Part shown: positions 24,776 through 36,029 of the stretch, piece after piece | Layout of the letters: each line of letters begins with the position of its first letter | Numbering within the stretch: position 1 is the first letter of the stretch | DNA from: Cryptomeria japonica | Lineage: Eukaryota; Streptophyta; Pinopsida; Cupressales; Cupressaceae | Direction of reading: 5' to 3' | DNA length: 64,000 nt | NCBI RefSeq assembly: GCF_030272615.1 | Contig: NC_081409.1 | Coordinates: forward strand, 244,735,502 to 244,799,501 | The notes under the pieces: generated by a model | What the model was told of the DNA's origin: nothing | What the model saw: only the letters and a program-made list of their open reading frames with translations | Databases searched by the model: none | Translations under genes and position numbers: made by a program

Positions 24776-25540
24776 TATTTCCGCAGATACAACACAAGTT
24801 AAATGTATCCCAGGTTGATGCAAAGAAACCTCTGCTCCAGAGATCACCAGAAAATAGAGAAAGAACTTTAATTTAATACCATTAGGATAAAAGGCTTTAA
24901 TCAAGACAGATAAATGGTATGAAACTATATCTATTTGGAATGCATTACCCAAATAGTGCAATCGATCAGTCGCACACGAAGTTCCACAAGTGTGATCTTT
25001 TTCAAATCCTAATATGATTTCTATCTCGTCAACATCTAGAGGAGCCACCTGACCTAACCCCACCCAAACCAAGATCCATTCTTCCCACTTTTCAAGAATG
25101 TATTTATGTTCACTATCTTGTAGTTTCCCTCCTGAATTTTCAATTATAGTGCAAAGTTCTTCACGAAGGACACCACCACATCGTCTAGAGTCTATGCTTT
25201 AATTTTTTTCTTTGATCCCATGGAGACCAATAGTCCTTTGTCTAAGGAAGTGCTTCCTAAATAGTCATGGGGGGGAGAGGCAATGCTTGAAATCGCCCTT
25301 CTATTGGGAGATTGTGTACATAACCTCTTGGTCTTCTGGAAGCTGAAAAGTACTTCGAGTCCACCAACTCTAGTTCCACACTATAAAAATTTTTGGATAT
25401 TTCCTTCCAATATCCTTCAATGCAAAAGCATCATTCTCATAATAGAAAAAAGGTGGTCCTTGCATGAACACATTGATTTCCTCCAAGCCTGGCCCAATAG
25501 GTTTCCCAGGAACTCCAAAACTAGTTAGTCCCTATGGACA
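24776..25540 (-). pseudogene. DRM-type DNA methyltransferase fragment, right arm
   Basis: Mirror copy of the left-arm fragment, read on the minus strand. It includes LVWVGLGQVAPLDVDEIEII, FEKDHTCGTSC (left arm has HTRG), YLGNAFQIDIVSYHLSVL, YPNGIKLKFFL and SGAEVSLHQPGIHLTCVVSA with the following EI. It runs 28 bases further than the left arm, through the loop, and so preserves slightly more of motif II. Its frame then enters the antisense of the left arm. It also lacks the motif IV catalytic Cys. The extra loop sequence shows this arm is the original capture and the left arm the inverted copy, or that both derive from a longer capture. Confidence 0.9.
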
Positions 25541-26024
25541 TAAATTAGAGACACCACATCACACACTCCAGACATTGTTTGTTTGTATTGCATACTCTCT
25601 ATTTATTTATCACCCTTTAACACTTTCCTCTGCTTTTCTTCAATTTCTCTCTTCGAGGCAGCCGATGAGCTTGTTTCCATGTCATTCAAGATAATGTCTG
25701 CTTGCTTTCTTTTACAAAATTTACTTGCACACGAGTCTTCAGCTTGTATCTTCTACTTCCGCACAGATATAAATTATAATTCATGCTCAGATGATAATTA
25801 AATAAAATAAGCATTTGTAAAGAAAAGATTTAGTCATTGGATGTTACATATTATTTGACGGAAAGATCCTAGACAATTCTTGGAGAAAGGAAACATCATT
25901 AATAACCTTTTTCTGCAAATAACACTGAATCAAATAAATAAAAACTGTTTTATGCAATTTTTAAAAGTAGAACTCGTTCAATGCTTTCATGCACCGACGA
26001 CAAAGCCATCTGACCCACAACATC

Positions 26025-26330
26025 TAATACCGTCGGAATTCTGATGACAACTAAATAAACATCCAACAAGGATGTTGTATATCTGACATCACTTCCTTGT
26101 CGGACAGTCATCAAGGAGAAAACATAGCATCTGTTGGAATTCCGACCGTAATCCGTCAAAATTTTTGGTCGGGGGAGAAAATATAGCCATCGTCAGAAGA
26201 GTTCATAATGTCGTCAGACGTCTGATGTAAATGGCATCATCGGGAAGACCAACGATGAGTTTTTGACAGTTAAATTGGTCAAAAGTCCGACGTGGTGTCA
26301 TCAGACTTCCGACAATTAGCTGTTAGAAAT
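26025..26330. repeat. Cluster of CGTCGGAATTCCGAC-like dyads
   Basis: Several short motifs (CCGTCGGAATTCTGATGAC, TTGGAATTCCGACC, CCGTCAAAATTTTTGGTCGG, GTCGTCAGACGTCTGATG, CATCAGACTTCCGACAAT) form a cluster of imperfect dyads directly outside the right DRM arm. Plant DNA transposons, notably CACTA types, carry subterminal arrays like this for transposase binding. It fits the right end of the putative 9.7-kb insert. Confidence 0.5.
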
Positions 26331-26345
26331 TACGCCCAAATGTAC

Positions 26346-26750
26346 TAGTGGATAGACGTGCCTCTGCTCTTCACAAATGCACCTGCACAACACAGATGCG
26401 CTCGCATGGGACACAGACATTTTTGAAATCATAGATGCGCCTTTGATATATATATGAGATGATTTATCATTGCAGCAACTAGATGCATGTGTACCTATGT
26501 GATGCTTATGTATAGGTGCAAATATGTACGTGATGAAATGCAATATTTTTGTTCTTTTATGTTTTGATATGTAAATGTGAATGTATGAAATGCAGATGAA
26601 TATGATAATGTAAATGACTATTTACATGATGAAAATGTAAAATGTGCTAACATGTGTTGTGTGCAGGATGTGATGTAATTGTGATATCTATATGTATGTA
26701 TGAAATGTGAATATGCTAACATATGATGATGATGATGCAGGACACCCGGT
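26346..26750 (-). repeat. Resumed N interior with right arm of long-range inverted repeat
   Basis: The ACACAGATGCGC minisatellite of N resumes at about 26370. From 26443 to 26750 the sequence is the reverse complement of the left arm at 13435-13915 (GTACCTATGTGATGCTTATG, ATGTGCTAACATGTG, AACATATGATGATGATGATG), without its long CA run. See the left arm for interpretation. Confidence 0.65.
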
Positions 26751-27154
26751 GAGTACCGCAAAACCTCCTTGTACTTTGTTGGCCTCTGAAATCGGCGAAC
26801 GTGATTGAATTTGTGAACCAATGCCATTGTTACTGACTGATGACTTCTCTTTGCTCTCTCTGCACTCTGATCTCTTAGATGTGTGGATAACAATGAGGAT
26901 GTTTTCCCTCGTAGTCTATCTTATAGACTACCCTAGCTCTCATCTCTTGATTCAGTCTTCTTTATCCCGTGACTCTGTCACTCTATCCTATCTTCTCAGT
27001 CCTTTCTAGCTTTTCTTTCTTATCGAGAGATTGTCTACGATCTTTTCAGACATTTTCATCCAATCTCTCGAGGGGGCATATCATTCCCATCTTGGGGCAA
27101 CTTTGTATCAGTTCATCTTATCTTCTTTAAAACAATGCAACAAGCTGCATTGTC
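26751..27154. other. N 3' internal region, no gene
   Basis: No ORF with recognisable content. CT-rich sequence around 26850-27060 leads to the polypurine tract. Confidence 0.45.
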
Positions 27155-27170
27155 TCAAAGAGGGGCAAAA
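27155..27170 (+). promoter_or_regulatory. Polypurine tract of element N
   Basis: CAAAGAGGGGCAAAA ends exactly at the base before the 3' LTR. It is the expected plus-strand primer and confirms orientation. Confidence 0.75.
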
Positions 27171-27935
27171 TGTAGACACCTAAAATTGTCTTGTCTAATC
27201 AAATAAATATTTTATTTATTTAATTATTTTAAGCCTAATTCTTCTATTAATTAAATAAATCTGTATTTATTTAATTAATTCATTTATCCTCTTCTAGCCT
27301 TATTTCTCATTTAAATAAATACATTTATTTATTTAAATTATCCTTTTCCCAAATTAAATAAATATTTTATTTATTTAATTGATCCCACTTCCTCTATTAA
27401 ATAAATGAACCTTTATTTATTTAATTAATTCATTAACCTTTTCTACCCATGACACATGTCATTCATCTTTTAATTCCTACACTACCTACCCTCTCATTAT
27501 TTCCTTATTTCCTCTACCTACCCTCTAATCCTAGCCGACCATTTATCTTTTAAACCTCTCAATCTTATCCCTACATTTCTTACAGTGTCTTCTATATAAG
27601 GAGATGCTTCCTTCATTATCAACCCCCAATGACGCTTTTGAACTTTCATATGCGATCAAGCCTACTTGCAACCACATTTATGTTCTTTGTTGAGCTCTTG
27701 TGCACACATAAAATATGAGAGCAAATATATCAAGCAAGATCAATGGAGATAGGAAGAATGGAGATCCAAACCCTATTGGACATGTGATGGTATAATCTTC
27801 GTGATTTCATTTGATTTGCATTGTCTTAGGTAATCTTCATATGTTATGGTGGATATTTGTTGTTGTTAGGCTAGGGTTTCATGTTTGAATCTATTTAAGT
27901 CTTTCAATATTGTTATTCTATTTTTACCATAAATA
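27171..27935 (+). repeat. 3' LTR of element N
   Basis: Starts TGTAGACACCTAAAATTG, ends ACCATAAATA, then the target duplication GTATC at 27936-27940. It matches the 5' LTR with scattered substitutions, so the insertion is not very recent. TATA box at 27593-27600. Confidence 0.9.
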
Positions 27936-28440
27936 GTATCCTAAAGATGATGACTTTACACTATGTGCATATATAGATGCAAATTGGGCAGGAGATATAG
28001 ATGACTAGAAAATCACATCCGATGGAGTTTTCTTTCTTGGAAAGAAACTTATTTCATGGATCAACAAGAAATAGTCATGTACTTTTTTATCTTCTGGTGA
28101 AGCTGAGTATGTTGCTACTGCTACTAGCTATACATAAGTTCTATGGATTAAGCAAATATTGAAAGATATAAGGGTAGATTTTGATGAAATGGTAGTTATT
28201 CATTGTGATAACTTTGTTCCTATTGACATATCAAAGAATCCGGTATTTCATTCAAAGACAAAGCACATATCAATCAAGTATAACTTTTTGAAGGAAAAGG
28301 TAGAAGCAAGTGAAGTCAGATTGGTTTATGTGAGCACTAAAGAGAAAATTGCAAATATCTTCACTAAACCTTTGCCCATGGAATCATTTGAGTATTTTAG
28401 AGACAGATTGGGGGTCTTTTCCCCTTCAGTGGAGACTTAA
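27936..28440 (+). pseudogene. Copia RNase H of element A, resumed after N
   Basis: Directly after the GTATC duplication the frame continues where 12339 stopped, with PKDDDFTLCAYIDANWAGD. The rest of the copia RNase H domain follows: FLGKKLISW, SSGEAEYVAT, a CDN motif (VIHCDN), ISKNPVFHSKTKHISIKY and IANIFTKPLPMESFEYFRD, with the stop at 28438. In-frame stops occur at about 28005, 28070 and 28135. RNase H would remove the RNA template during reverse transcription; this copy is dead. Confidence 0.88.
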
Positions 28441-28493
28441 GTGATGTTGATTGGCATCAGTCTGGTATGTATTACAATGTCATGCCTGTAATG

Positions 28494-29650
28494 TGTGATA
28501 CCTGCAGCTACAACACAAACACTCAATAGATCATTACAAGCATGGTTAGAAAATAAGAAGCAAATAAAGATGAACCATGACAAAGTGACCCATCGCCTCC
28601 TAAAAGATGCGAGTATGGATTTTCTCTCAGATCTGGATAAGCAATCCCAGTGACTTGACTACACCTAGATGGAGGATTTGAAATGATAATGATATGCAAA
28701 GATGAGATTGATTATGCTAGATTGATCCAAGAGACTAATTAAGCTAATGTTATGCATGATTAAGTTATGATGATGATGTAATTAAGCTAGAAAAGAGATT
28801 GATTAGGCTACATGATTCAATAATTATAATAGAAAATGATCAAATTAAGCTAATGCAATTGCCTATAACAATAATTCTCAAATGATATGCCTATAGTAAC
28901 AATGCCTAAATTGATAATGAAATGGGATCCTTTGTGCTCCAAAATGAGGGATATTTATAGGATTTCCAAGGCCAGGGGTGAGGTGGTAGGAATCAACAGT
29001 CAAGATTGAGTCTGAAGATATCAAGGGTGAAATTGGAGGAGGTTGGAGAAGAGGTTAGAAGAAGAGACACTTATCATCTCTGTGGTGACAAGTGTCAAGG
29101 AGCTTTTCTCATAAAAGGGCAAGTGTCCAAGAGAGGAGACATGTGGCCAAAGTGCCATTTGTCTCAAGAAGAAAATATCCACACCATAGGAGGTTAGGAT
29201 AAGGAGGTTAGAATGTGCAAGATAGGATAGGGTTAGTTAAACCTAAGGTTAGGTGGAATGGGCTAGGTTAGAGGGATGGTTAGGTTAGCGGGATGGTTAG
29301 GTTAGGTTGTTAGAAGTTAGGAGGCATGTGGGTAATTTGAATTTTAAAAATTCAAATAATAGGAAAAGACTAATTAATTATCAACAACACATAAATTGAT
29401 TTGTTTTATTTCATTAGAGGATTAGAAGAATTGATTGCAATGGAGGGGAGATTAATTAATTTAAATTAATTAATCAAAGGGGACTATGGAAATGAACCTA
29501 TTAAATAAATCCTTAGATTTATTAATAAGTAGATGAAAGGGAGAACTTAATCAAATTGCCTAATGAATTCAATTAAATTAGGAAGGGGGATTAATTAAAT
29601 AATTGCTTATTTAATTAATTATCTTCAGACCATTTTTTTAGGTGTATACA
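28494..29650 (-). repeat. Probable solo LTR inside the 3' region of element A
   Basis: On the minus strand it begins TGTATACACCTAAAAAAATG at 29650, like the starts of the N LTR and of the LTR at 36030. It carries a TATAAATA box near 28955 and ends near GCAGGTATCACA at about 28494. No matching internal sequence lies beside it and no clear target duplication is visible. It contains a GGTTAGGTTAG-rich run at 29216-29330. Confidence 0.5.
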
Positions 29651-30031
29651 ATCAGAACTATCATTCATTCTAGATTGGTGAGTTGGTGCTACTACTCAGG
29701 GGGAGTATTCAGCTGTGTGGTTCAGAGGATCTATGGTTTTTCTTTGATGTTCATGTCAAATTTTTGACTTTCATGTAAAAAGGGGGAGATATATACATGT
29801 GAAAAATAGAGCTTAATAGAGATATCAGTCAAAGGGGGAGGAACAAAATTTCAGATTGGTTGTATCCCTCCGAGCGAGTTTTTATTCAGGTCTATGGAGA
29901 GATAATTGGTTTAGAACTTCATTGATATATCATTTGTTGGATGTCTTCCATTGGGGGAGACTTGTTTGGCATTTCTTAGCATTTGGATGTTTTTCACATC
30001 TAATGTTTCCATCAATGCCAAAGGGGGATAT

Positions 30032-31232
30032 TGTTGGTATTTTGGAGGAATTGATTATGTGTTACATTGATGTCAACACTAGCTTGTTTGGTTGTCTATC
30101 GAGTTTTGGTAGAGTGGTTGGATTGTGATGTTGATATGGATATCATCTCTAGTATTCTCCGATACGTTCAGTTTGGTAGAATTAGTTTGGTTTGGTCATT
30201 CATGTGCATGTCACATTTAGTTGGTTCACGATTTGGTGATCCGGAAGCTATCATATGTTCTAGTAAGCCTTTTGGTTACCAGTAAGTGTTTTACCGGCAG
30301 AACTTTGTTGAAGATCTTTTGATGAATTCGATAAGTGGTTTTGGTGCAGATTCTAGATGGTTCTTAGGATGTGGATGGTTATCATATTCGTGTTCCAGTT
30401 GATTGGTGGTGTTGCATTTGGCTTATGGTGACCTATTTTAGGTCTAGTGTTAGTTTGTGTTCTTTTGTTAGGTTATGGACCAATTTATGTAACATGTTGA
30501 TGGATGCTCCTGATGCATTACCAGTTGGATTTATTGTTTGGTTAATGTTGTTTTAGTCTTAGGCCGACTTGGGTTATCATTGGTTTATGGGTTTCTGTAA
30601 TGAATTTATTGTAATATCTTTTAGGTGGCCGACCTAATTGTTTAGGTCTCGAGTTTGCATAAATATGATGTAAGATCTCTTTGTATATCATGTCAAGGTT
30701 ATGGGTTATGGGATTATCTGTGTGCAAATAAAGTTGTAATCATATGCATAGGATTTGGTCTATCATAGGTGATTGAATTGGGTTTGTGTAAGAGGTTTAA
30801 AACCTCAGGTTTTGAGCTTAACTGGAACTGTACACAGGCATAAGAGATACTATACTTGCAGTTCAATTTTCTTTCAAGATTATAGCCCAAATATTTCTTG
30901 TAGTCAGTGAAGCTCCTTTTGTGATGAGCAATGCGCTCTAGGCAGTGTGCCTTCTTGCATGTGCAAGCCCCTTATATGTAATATTTATTCATCTTATCAG
31001 TGGATAGATATTGTGGGTCTCCAATCCCATTGTGGTTTTTTCTCCTTGAGGTTTTCCATGTATAAATATGTGGTGTTATGGTGTTCATCTTTGTGGTTGC
31101 ATTATTACTTATTGTTATCTTCTTTTATGCATATCGGTTGCTAAGTTGTTGTGTTAATAAGGTTAAAATTAATCATTCTGGGAGAACACTGATTCACCCC
31201 CTCCCCCCTCTCAGTGTTCTTGGATTCCAACA
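30032..31232 (+). repeat. 3' LTR of element A
   Basis: Starts TGTTGGTATTTTGGAGG just after a polypurine tract (CCAAAGGGGGATAT at about 30018-30031) and ends TTGGATTCCAACA. It is homologous along its length to 9228-10423, with many substitutions indicating age. The next bases (ATTAGGATTTAGAAG) loosely resemble a decayed PBS, so another internal copy may once have followed. Confidence 0.88.
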
Positions 31233-32160
31233 ATTAGGATTTAGAAGTAGTTGCAGTTAGCAAATTGGGAATAGAGTAGAGTTGTTGTAAGAGATTGTTG
31301 TAATGATAACTAAAATCAATATATGAACATTGAAGAATGGTGTTTGTTTTTTTTGGTTTTCTTTGTTTGCATGGTTTCCCTTCAGCTGGTTAAGTAGAGT
31401 TCAAAGTCTTTATTGGTGAAATGTGGGGGTTATTTGATGTATTTTCGATTCATACCATTGGGGGCCTCTTGATTGTAGGTCACTGTGTATGGTTAGTCTA
31501 AACCTAGAACTATGCTTAGTTGAACTGTAGGTGTTTGTCTCAGGATGCACCAAAATTGGGTGCCTAGATGAATACCCTTAGTCTGAAAATACATTTATCA
31601 TTTGGAGCTTGCATTGTTCTTGTCAAGTTGTGAGGGTGTCTTTGGTGAAACAAGGATTAGTTATTTGAAATATGTCTATCTATAGCACCAGTTGTTACCA
31701 TCACTGTACATAGGATCCCTAAACCCTTCCAATTTTCTTTTGTTTCCCCAGTCTAAGAATTGCAGCATCGTTAGATGCATACCAACTTATTGTAAATGTA
31801 AGCCCCTTGTGTTACCAACAAAACACATCAACTGTTGAGTTATCCTGCAATCAAGACCTGACATTTGGAACCTTGAGGTTGTCCCCTTTAATCATCTAAA
31901 ATAACATTAGGGATTTCCTTTTTCAAGAGAGGATAGGATACTCAACATTCTATTCTATGTTGACTGGAGAGAGTTGATAATCTAACTTTAGCCATGTCAA
32001 CATGACCAAGGCATTGTACACCCTAGTCTGAGAAACTGTGATGAGTTGTAAACTGGAAGTCCAATCCTTGAGACTATCTGAGCACTTACCTAGAAATCTG
32101 GAGTAGAAAAAGGAAGACCAAGATGTGGGGTGCCCTAGTCCTAGAGGACAAGGGCATGGG
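31233..32160. other. No feature recognised
   Basis: Mixed-composition sequence with no ORF, LTR edge or repeat that I can support. Part may be a decayed element. Confidence 0.4.
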
Positions 32161-33700
32161 GTACCCTAGTCCCTAAAATATAGGTCCAAATTCTAATAAA
32201 ACCCCTTATTTTTGTGATTTCCACCTCCACAAATAGCCAATATTCTAACTGAAAATATGTGTGTGCTCTTGAATCTTATGTGTTTGTAAGATTGCTATGA
32301 GGTAAATGAAAACTAGATTTATACCTTGTATATTTGAGCAAACCCTAAATGCTTGTTATGAGAATGTTTTAAATCACAATTGTAATGAAAATCTAAAGCA
32401 ATAATGCAAATCTAAGAACTAATGTGATGTAAATCTGAAGCTCAATCTAGAGACATGAAAACAACATGAAATCATACCAAATCCAAAAGAAGAGGTACAA
32501 GTCAATCAACAATCAGTGATTCCCTTATTATTCTTCAATATCTCCTGAAGCTTCCATAATTGATGAAGATTTTGATGAATACTTGATTAATGGATGAATT
32601 TGCAGATATGAGACTGCACACAAAGAAATACTTTCACTTCACAAGAATCTCCTTCCAAAATGCTAGATTAGGGATCCTCAAATGAGGGAAAGTGTCACCA
32701 TATATATGAAACTCTAAATTTAAATTTGATAAAAGGATGACTTATAATTGATGAAATTTAACACCAATTGGGATTTGAATAGGGTAAGGTTGTCTTAATG
32801 TTCACCCAAAATTTGAGGAAAAAAGTTTAGGACTAGGTAGTATACTACCTAGTCCTATCAACTTTTTTTGATTTTCTAGGGATGTGAGATATTGTGATTC
32901 TAATGCTAAATCCAGCTCGGTGGCTCAAACCAAGATGTGTGGATGTGAAAAATATACCTTGAAGATTGAAATTAGGGTAAGATTAGGATTAAATAAAAAG
33001 GGGCGCGCTTAGGATCAAGGGATCAATTTTATGATATGTAAATTGATGAGAGAGAACTTAGGTTTAATTAAATGCCTAAATAAGTCCTATAATGATAAAT
33101 GTAATGAGACAAATTGAGGTGGGTGCTCACCTAAGCGTGGAATTGGACAACCTAATTAAGGGTGTACAACTTACGACACTATATTTATCCCCCACTTTAG
33201 CGGTCATATGACATTACGTGCATATGCAAGATAAAGTACATAAAAGTAGACTTTCATGGGAAAAAAGATATATCCATAATATGTCGAATGAAGCCCCTGA
33301 CAGTATATGGGGTACAAAATTAGGAGCCGCATTCTATAAAACCAAATTGTTAGTTGAAATAAAAAAATCTCCTAAAATTCTTAATAAGAGTGATGAAATT
33401 TAAGGGTAGCTATATGCCCCCCCTTTTTTAGCTTGATAATTAGTATGTTGAAACGTGATATCATGTTTAACACTTCAAATTATGAAGGAAAATTGGTGAA
33501 AAATGCTTTAAAAAAGGTTCAATACAAGATAAAAACTAATGAAGAATCATTTATTAAGAAAGAGAATTAAAATATGATTCCAACGCAACTGATGAGGTGA
33601 GAGTCAAAGCTCTCTAGCTCAAGATGTGAAAGATTGTGTAAAAATGCAGAATTAGGGCTCTAAAAACAATTACCTTTAAATAGTGATAAGAACACTATTC
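32161..33700 (-). mobile_element. Remnant of a G-related gypsy-type element
   Basis: At 33185 the sequence TTTATCCCCCACTTTAGCGG parallels the polypurine end of the G elements (TTTAGCCCCCACTTTAGCGG). A putative LTR edge, CTTACGACA, lies just left of it. The following sequence to about 33430 has GCATATGC, a PPT-proximal region and ATGCCCCCCCTTTT, as in G 3' regions. The LTR's other edge is not identifiable. No ORF survives. Confidence 0.5.
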
Positions 33701-34144
33701 ATTATCTTATTCACCTTTTTGTCTTGTAGTGTAGAAGAGGAGCCCATAGAGTAATAAATGTTTCATCAACAATTTGAAGTGCCTACTAGGATGGAGAATC
33801 TGAGGCAATTGGTCCTAGAGGACATCCCACTAGCTAGATGAGGTAGGCCCATTAACCTATACTCTATTGATTTTTTATCATTTGATTGGTTAGATTAGAT
33901 GTTTGAAGCCCTAGTTTGACATGGGCCACCCTGAATGGGCATCATGGTCCCACCTAGGTGCCCCAGTACCTTTAGGGCATCATGGTCCTAGAGAAGGGGC
34001 ACCAAGTGGCACTCATGGGCACCTTGGGTCACATATACAACCATCTTCAAAGTTAGATCCCTCACCTTACACTAGATGAGCAGAGGCTTCTCTGAGTAGT
34101 TGACTTATGGTGGATGTTGCATGCCAGCGATCAAATTTCATGGG

Positions 34145-35551
34145 CCAGTGTTAATAGCCTTGATGGAGAGTTGGGATCCTGATACATCTACTTTCTATAT
34201 TCCTATCAAAGAGATGATAGTCATGCTAGAGGATGTATATTGCATCTTGCAATTATGAGTGAGAGGGAAGACTATGAGATATCAATCACCTTGATCACCA
34301 GGAGAGATGAGGAGAGATCATATATATTGTGTCGGGAAAGTGACACCTAGAGAGATGAGGGGTCCTATATTTATCTAACAGCTACTACATCCGACATGTG
34401 ATGTCACATTGCTGAGGATATTTATGATTGCTACAGTGGCATTGATCGTATGTCCAGATGGCTGAGGTAGTCACATGTATGGAGGACTAGCCTATGCCAT
34501 ACATGAAATGGAGGAGTGTCGCACTATGTTTGCATGGGGACATAGCATGTTAGAGCATCTCTATCATGACTTGGGAGACTATGTTATTATGAGGGGAAGA
34601 GTTCGATGACATGCACTCTCCTAAATATCTAGATGTTTGAGCTTATCATGTGTACATGGCTTGCGAGGTTCCCTATAGATGTTTCCCTTGAGGAGTCCTA
34701 AGCACATGCACATCCATGCACAAGACCTTGGTAGAGAGGAGACTTATTGTATTGGAGAGTTGTGATAGATTGTCTATGAATTGATGATATCATATGGAGG
34801 GCCTACAGATGGATGAATTATTGGGCGGGATAGCATGCACAACTACGTCATATGCAGCGGGACCAACTACTAGAGGGTTGCCACAATTACATTTTCATCC
34901 CATTTTATTTTAATAAAGTGATGGAGCAGTTTGGTCTAGAGTAGGGCTATCCCACAATTGTATTGATCTACATACGACACTCTTAAAGTGTTGTGATATC
35001 ATGAGCTAGGCCTAGACCTACAACATAGGATGTGAGATCACTGATGATGAGGAGGAGAGGTGTGATAGATACATTCCCCCACTGGAGGATGACATAGGTG
35101 TACAATGTAGATACACCAGATATTGGGAGGCTTCTTATCTAGGAGACATTTTTCCTCTACATTACCTGAGAGGGAATCTCAATCCATGGGTGAGACCATT
35201 AGAGTCACATAGCCAGGATGAAGGAGATGAGGCATCCGAGGAGCCTAGCAAGATAGATGGGGAGGTAAAGGAGTAGGAGTAGGATGAGAGAGATGCTCCT
35301 AATCATGTAGGAGATGAGATTCAAGATGTCATCCCTTCACCAGTAGAGGATAGAGGATAGGGTTTAGTAGGAGAGGAGGATGACATAGCCTTACAAAGGC
35401 CTACCTCAAGGATATGTAGGTCATCATCACCTATGCTAGACTCTGAGACATCGAGGAAGTACGAGCAAGGAGAGAGTAGTAGGGAAATTCCTCCAACTAT
35501 AGTAGCATAGTCTCCTGCCTCATCTGATCCTACTTGGCAATAAGGAGATCC
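34145..35551 (+). pseudogene. Second plant mobile domain (PMD) pseudogene
   Basis: Near 34158 the plus strand reads LMESWDPDTSTFYIPIKEM and then MLEDVYCILQL, the same PMD signature seen on the minus strand at 15.7 kb. Downstream, YGGLAYAIHEMEECRTMFAW and LEHLYHDLGDYV (34475-34590) match the next part of the domain. Acidic, Ser/Pro-rich sequence follows (35200-35540). Stops and shifts are frequent. A possible intron with GT at 35553 and a CT-rich tract ending CTACAACTAG at about 35657 follows. It lies upstream of, and in the same orientation as, the LTR at 36030, so it may be cargo of that LTR element. Confidence 0.72.
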
Positions 35552-36029
35552 ACGTAAGAAAATGTGCTTTTAAAACTTAGAGTTAAGTTTGTTTAATTAT
35601 TGATGAGATATGTGTATATATGGCTAATATTAAATTCTCTCTCTCTCTACAACTAGTGCACAAGGGTGGCATGACTTTATCCATCATGTACTCGGTGATA
35701 TTATCACATCATCATGCATTCCATAGTCCTTATGCCATTAGAGTATAACTAGAGATTTCATGGAAAGATAGGGAGCGACTATAGCGTGAGCTCATGAAGG
35801 CCCAAGTAGATTCAGCGATGTATAGAGGTATCTTGATGGATAGGGATAGGAGGATCTCATCAAGGAGTCACTCCTGTTACACATCAACCCATCAACACAC
35901 ACCAATGGGACTACCATGCTAGGGGCCAGAGGGCTCAGGTAGCCACCATCCATAGAGTTGATGATATGAGCACCACATTTTGTATGAGTGGTCATGATAT
36001 GTGTATTTTGTATCAAAAAATATGACTAT
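35552..36029. other. Region between PMD pseudogene and LTR
   Basis: Possible intron followed by weak coding-like sequence and a non-coding tail. No clear polypurine tract before the LTR. Nothing else is recognised. Confidence 0.35.

Larger units (their letters stand above)
23555..26024. repeat. 1.2-kb inverted duplication (hairpin) of a DRM fragment
   Basis: Left arm 23555-24775 and right arm 24804-26024 are reverse complements around a 28-base single-copy loop (24776-24803). A test stretch of about 185 bp (24511-24695 against its mirror) differs at roughly 17 positions plus an indel, so the arms are about 90% identical by eye. Divergence argues against an assembly artefact. The arms hold about 480 bp of outer sequence and about 730 bp of DRM methyltransferase coding sequence. 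A transcript across both arms would fold into a long dsRNA. Confidence 0.92.
16603..26345. mobile_element. Putative 9.7-kb TIR-bounded insert with captured fragments
   Basis: The CACAGATGCGC minisatellite of N is interrupted between about 16600 and 26346. The left edge reads TACATTTGG..C.TAAAATTCTAA; the reverse complement of the right edge reads TACATTTGG..CGTAATTTCTAA. These are imperfect inverted ends of about 22 bp. Subterminal CGTC...GACG dyads (16771-16790; several at 26030-26320) share CGTCAAAATTT in opposite orientation. No transposase is visible, and only a TA could be a target duplication. It would be a non-autonomous DNA transposon carrying PPR and DRM fragments. The ends are suggestive, not proven. 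Confidence 0.42.

Noticed and set aside
23555-26024. Possibility that the DRM palindrome is an assembly or library artefact
   Set aside because: The arms differ at about one position in ten and carry different stops and indels, and the loop has unique coding sequence. An artefact would give near-identical arms.
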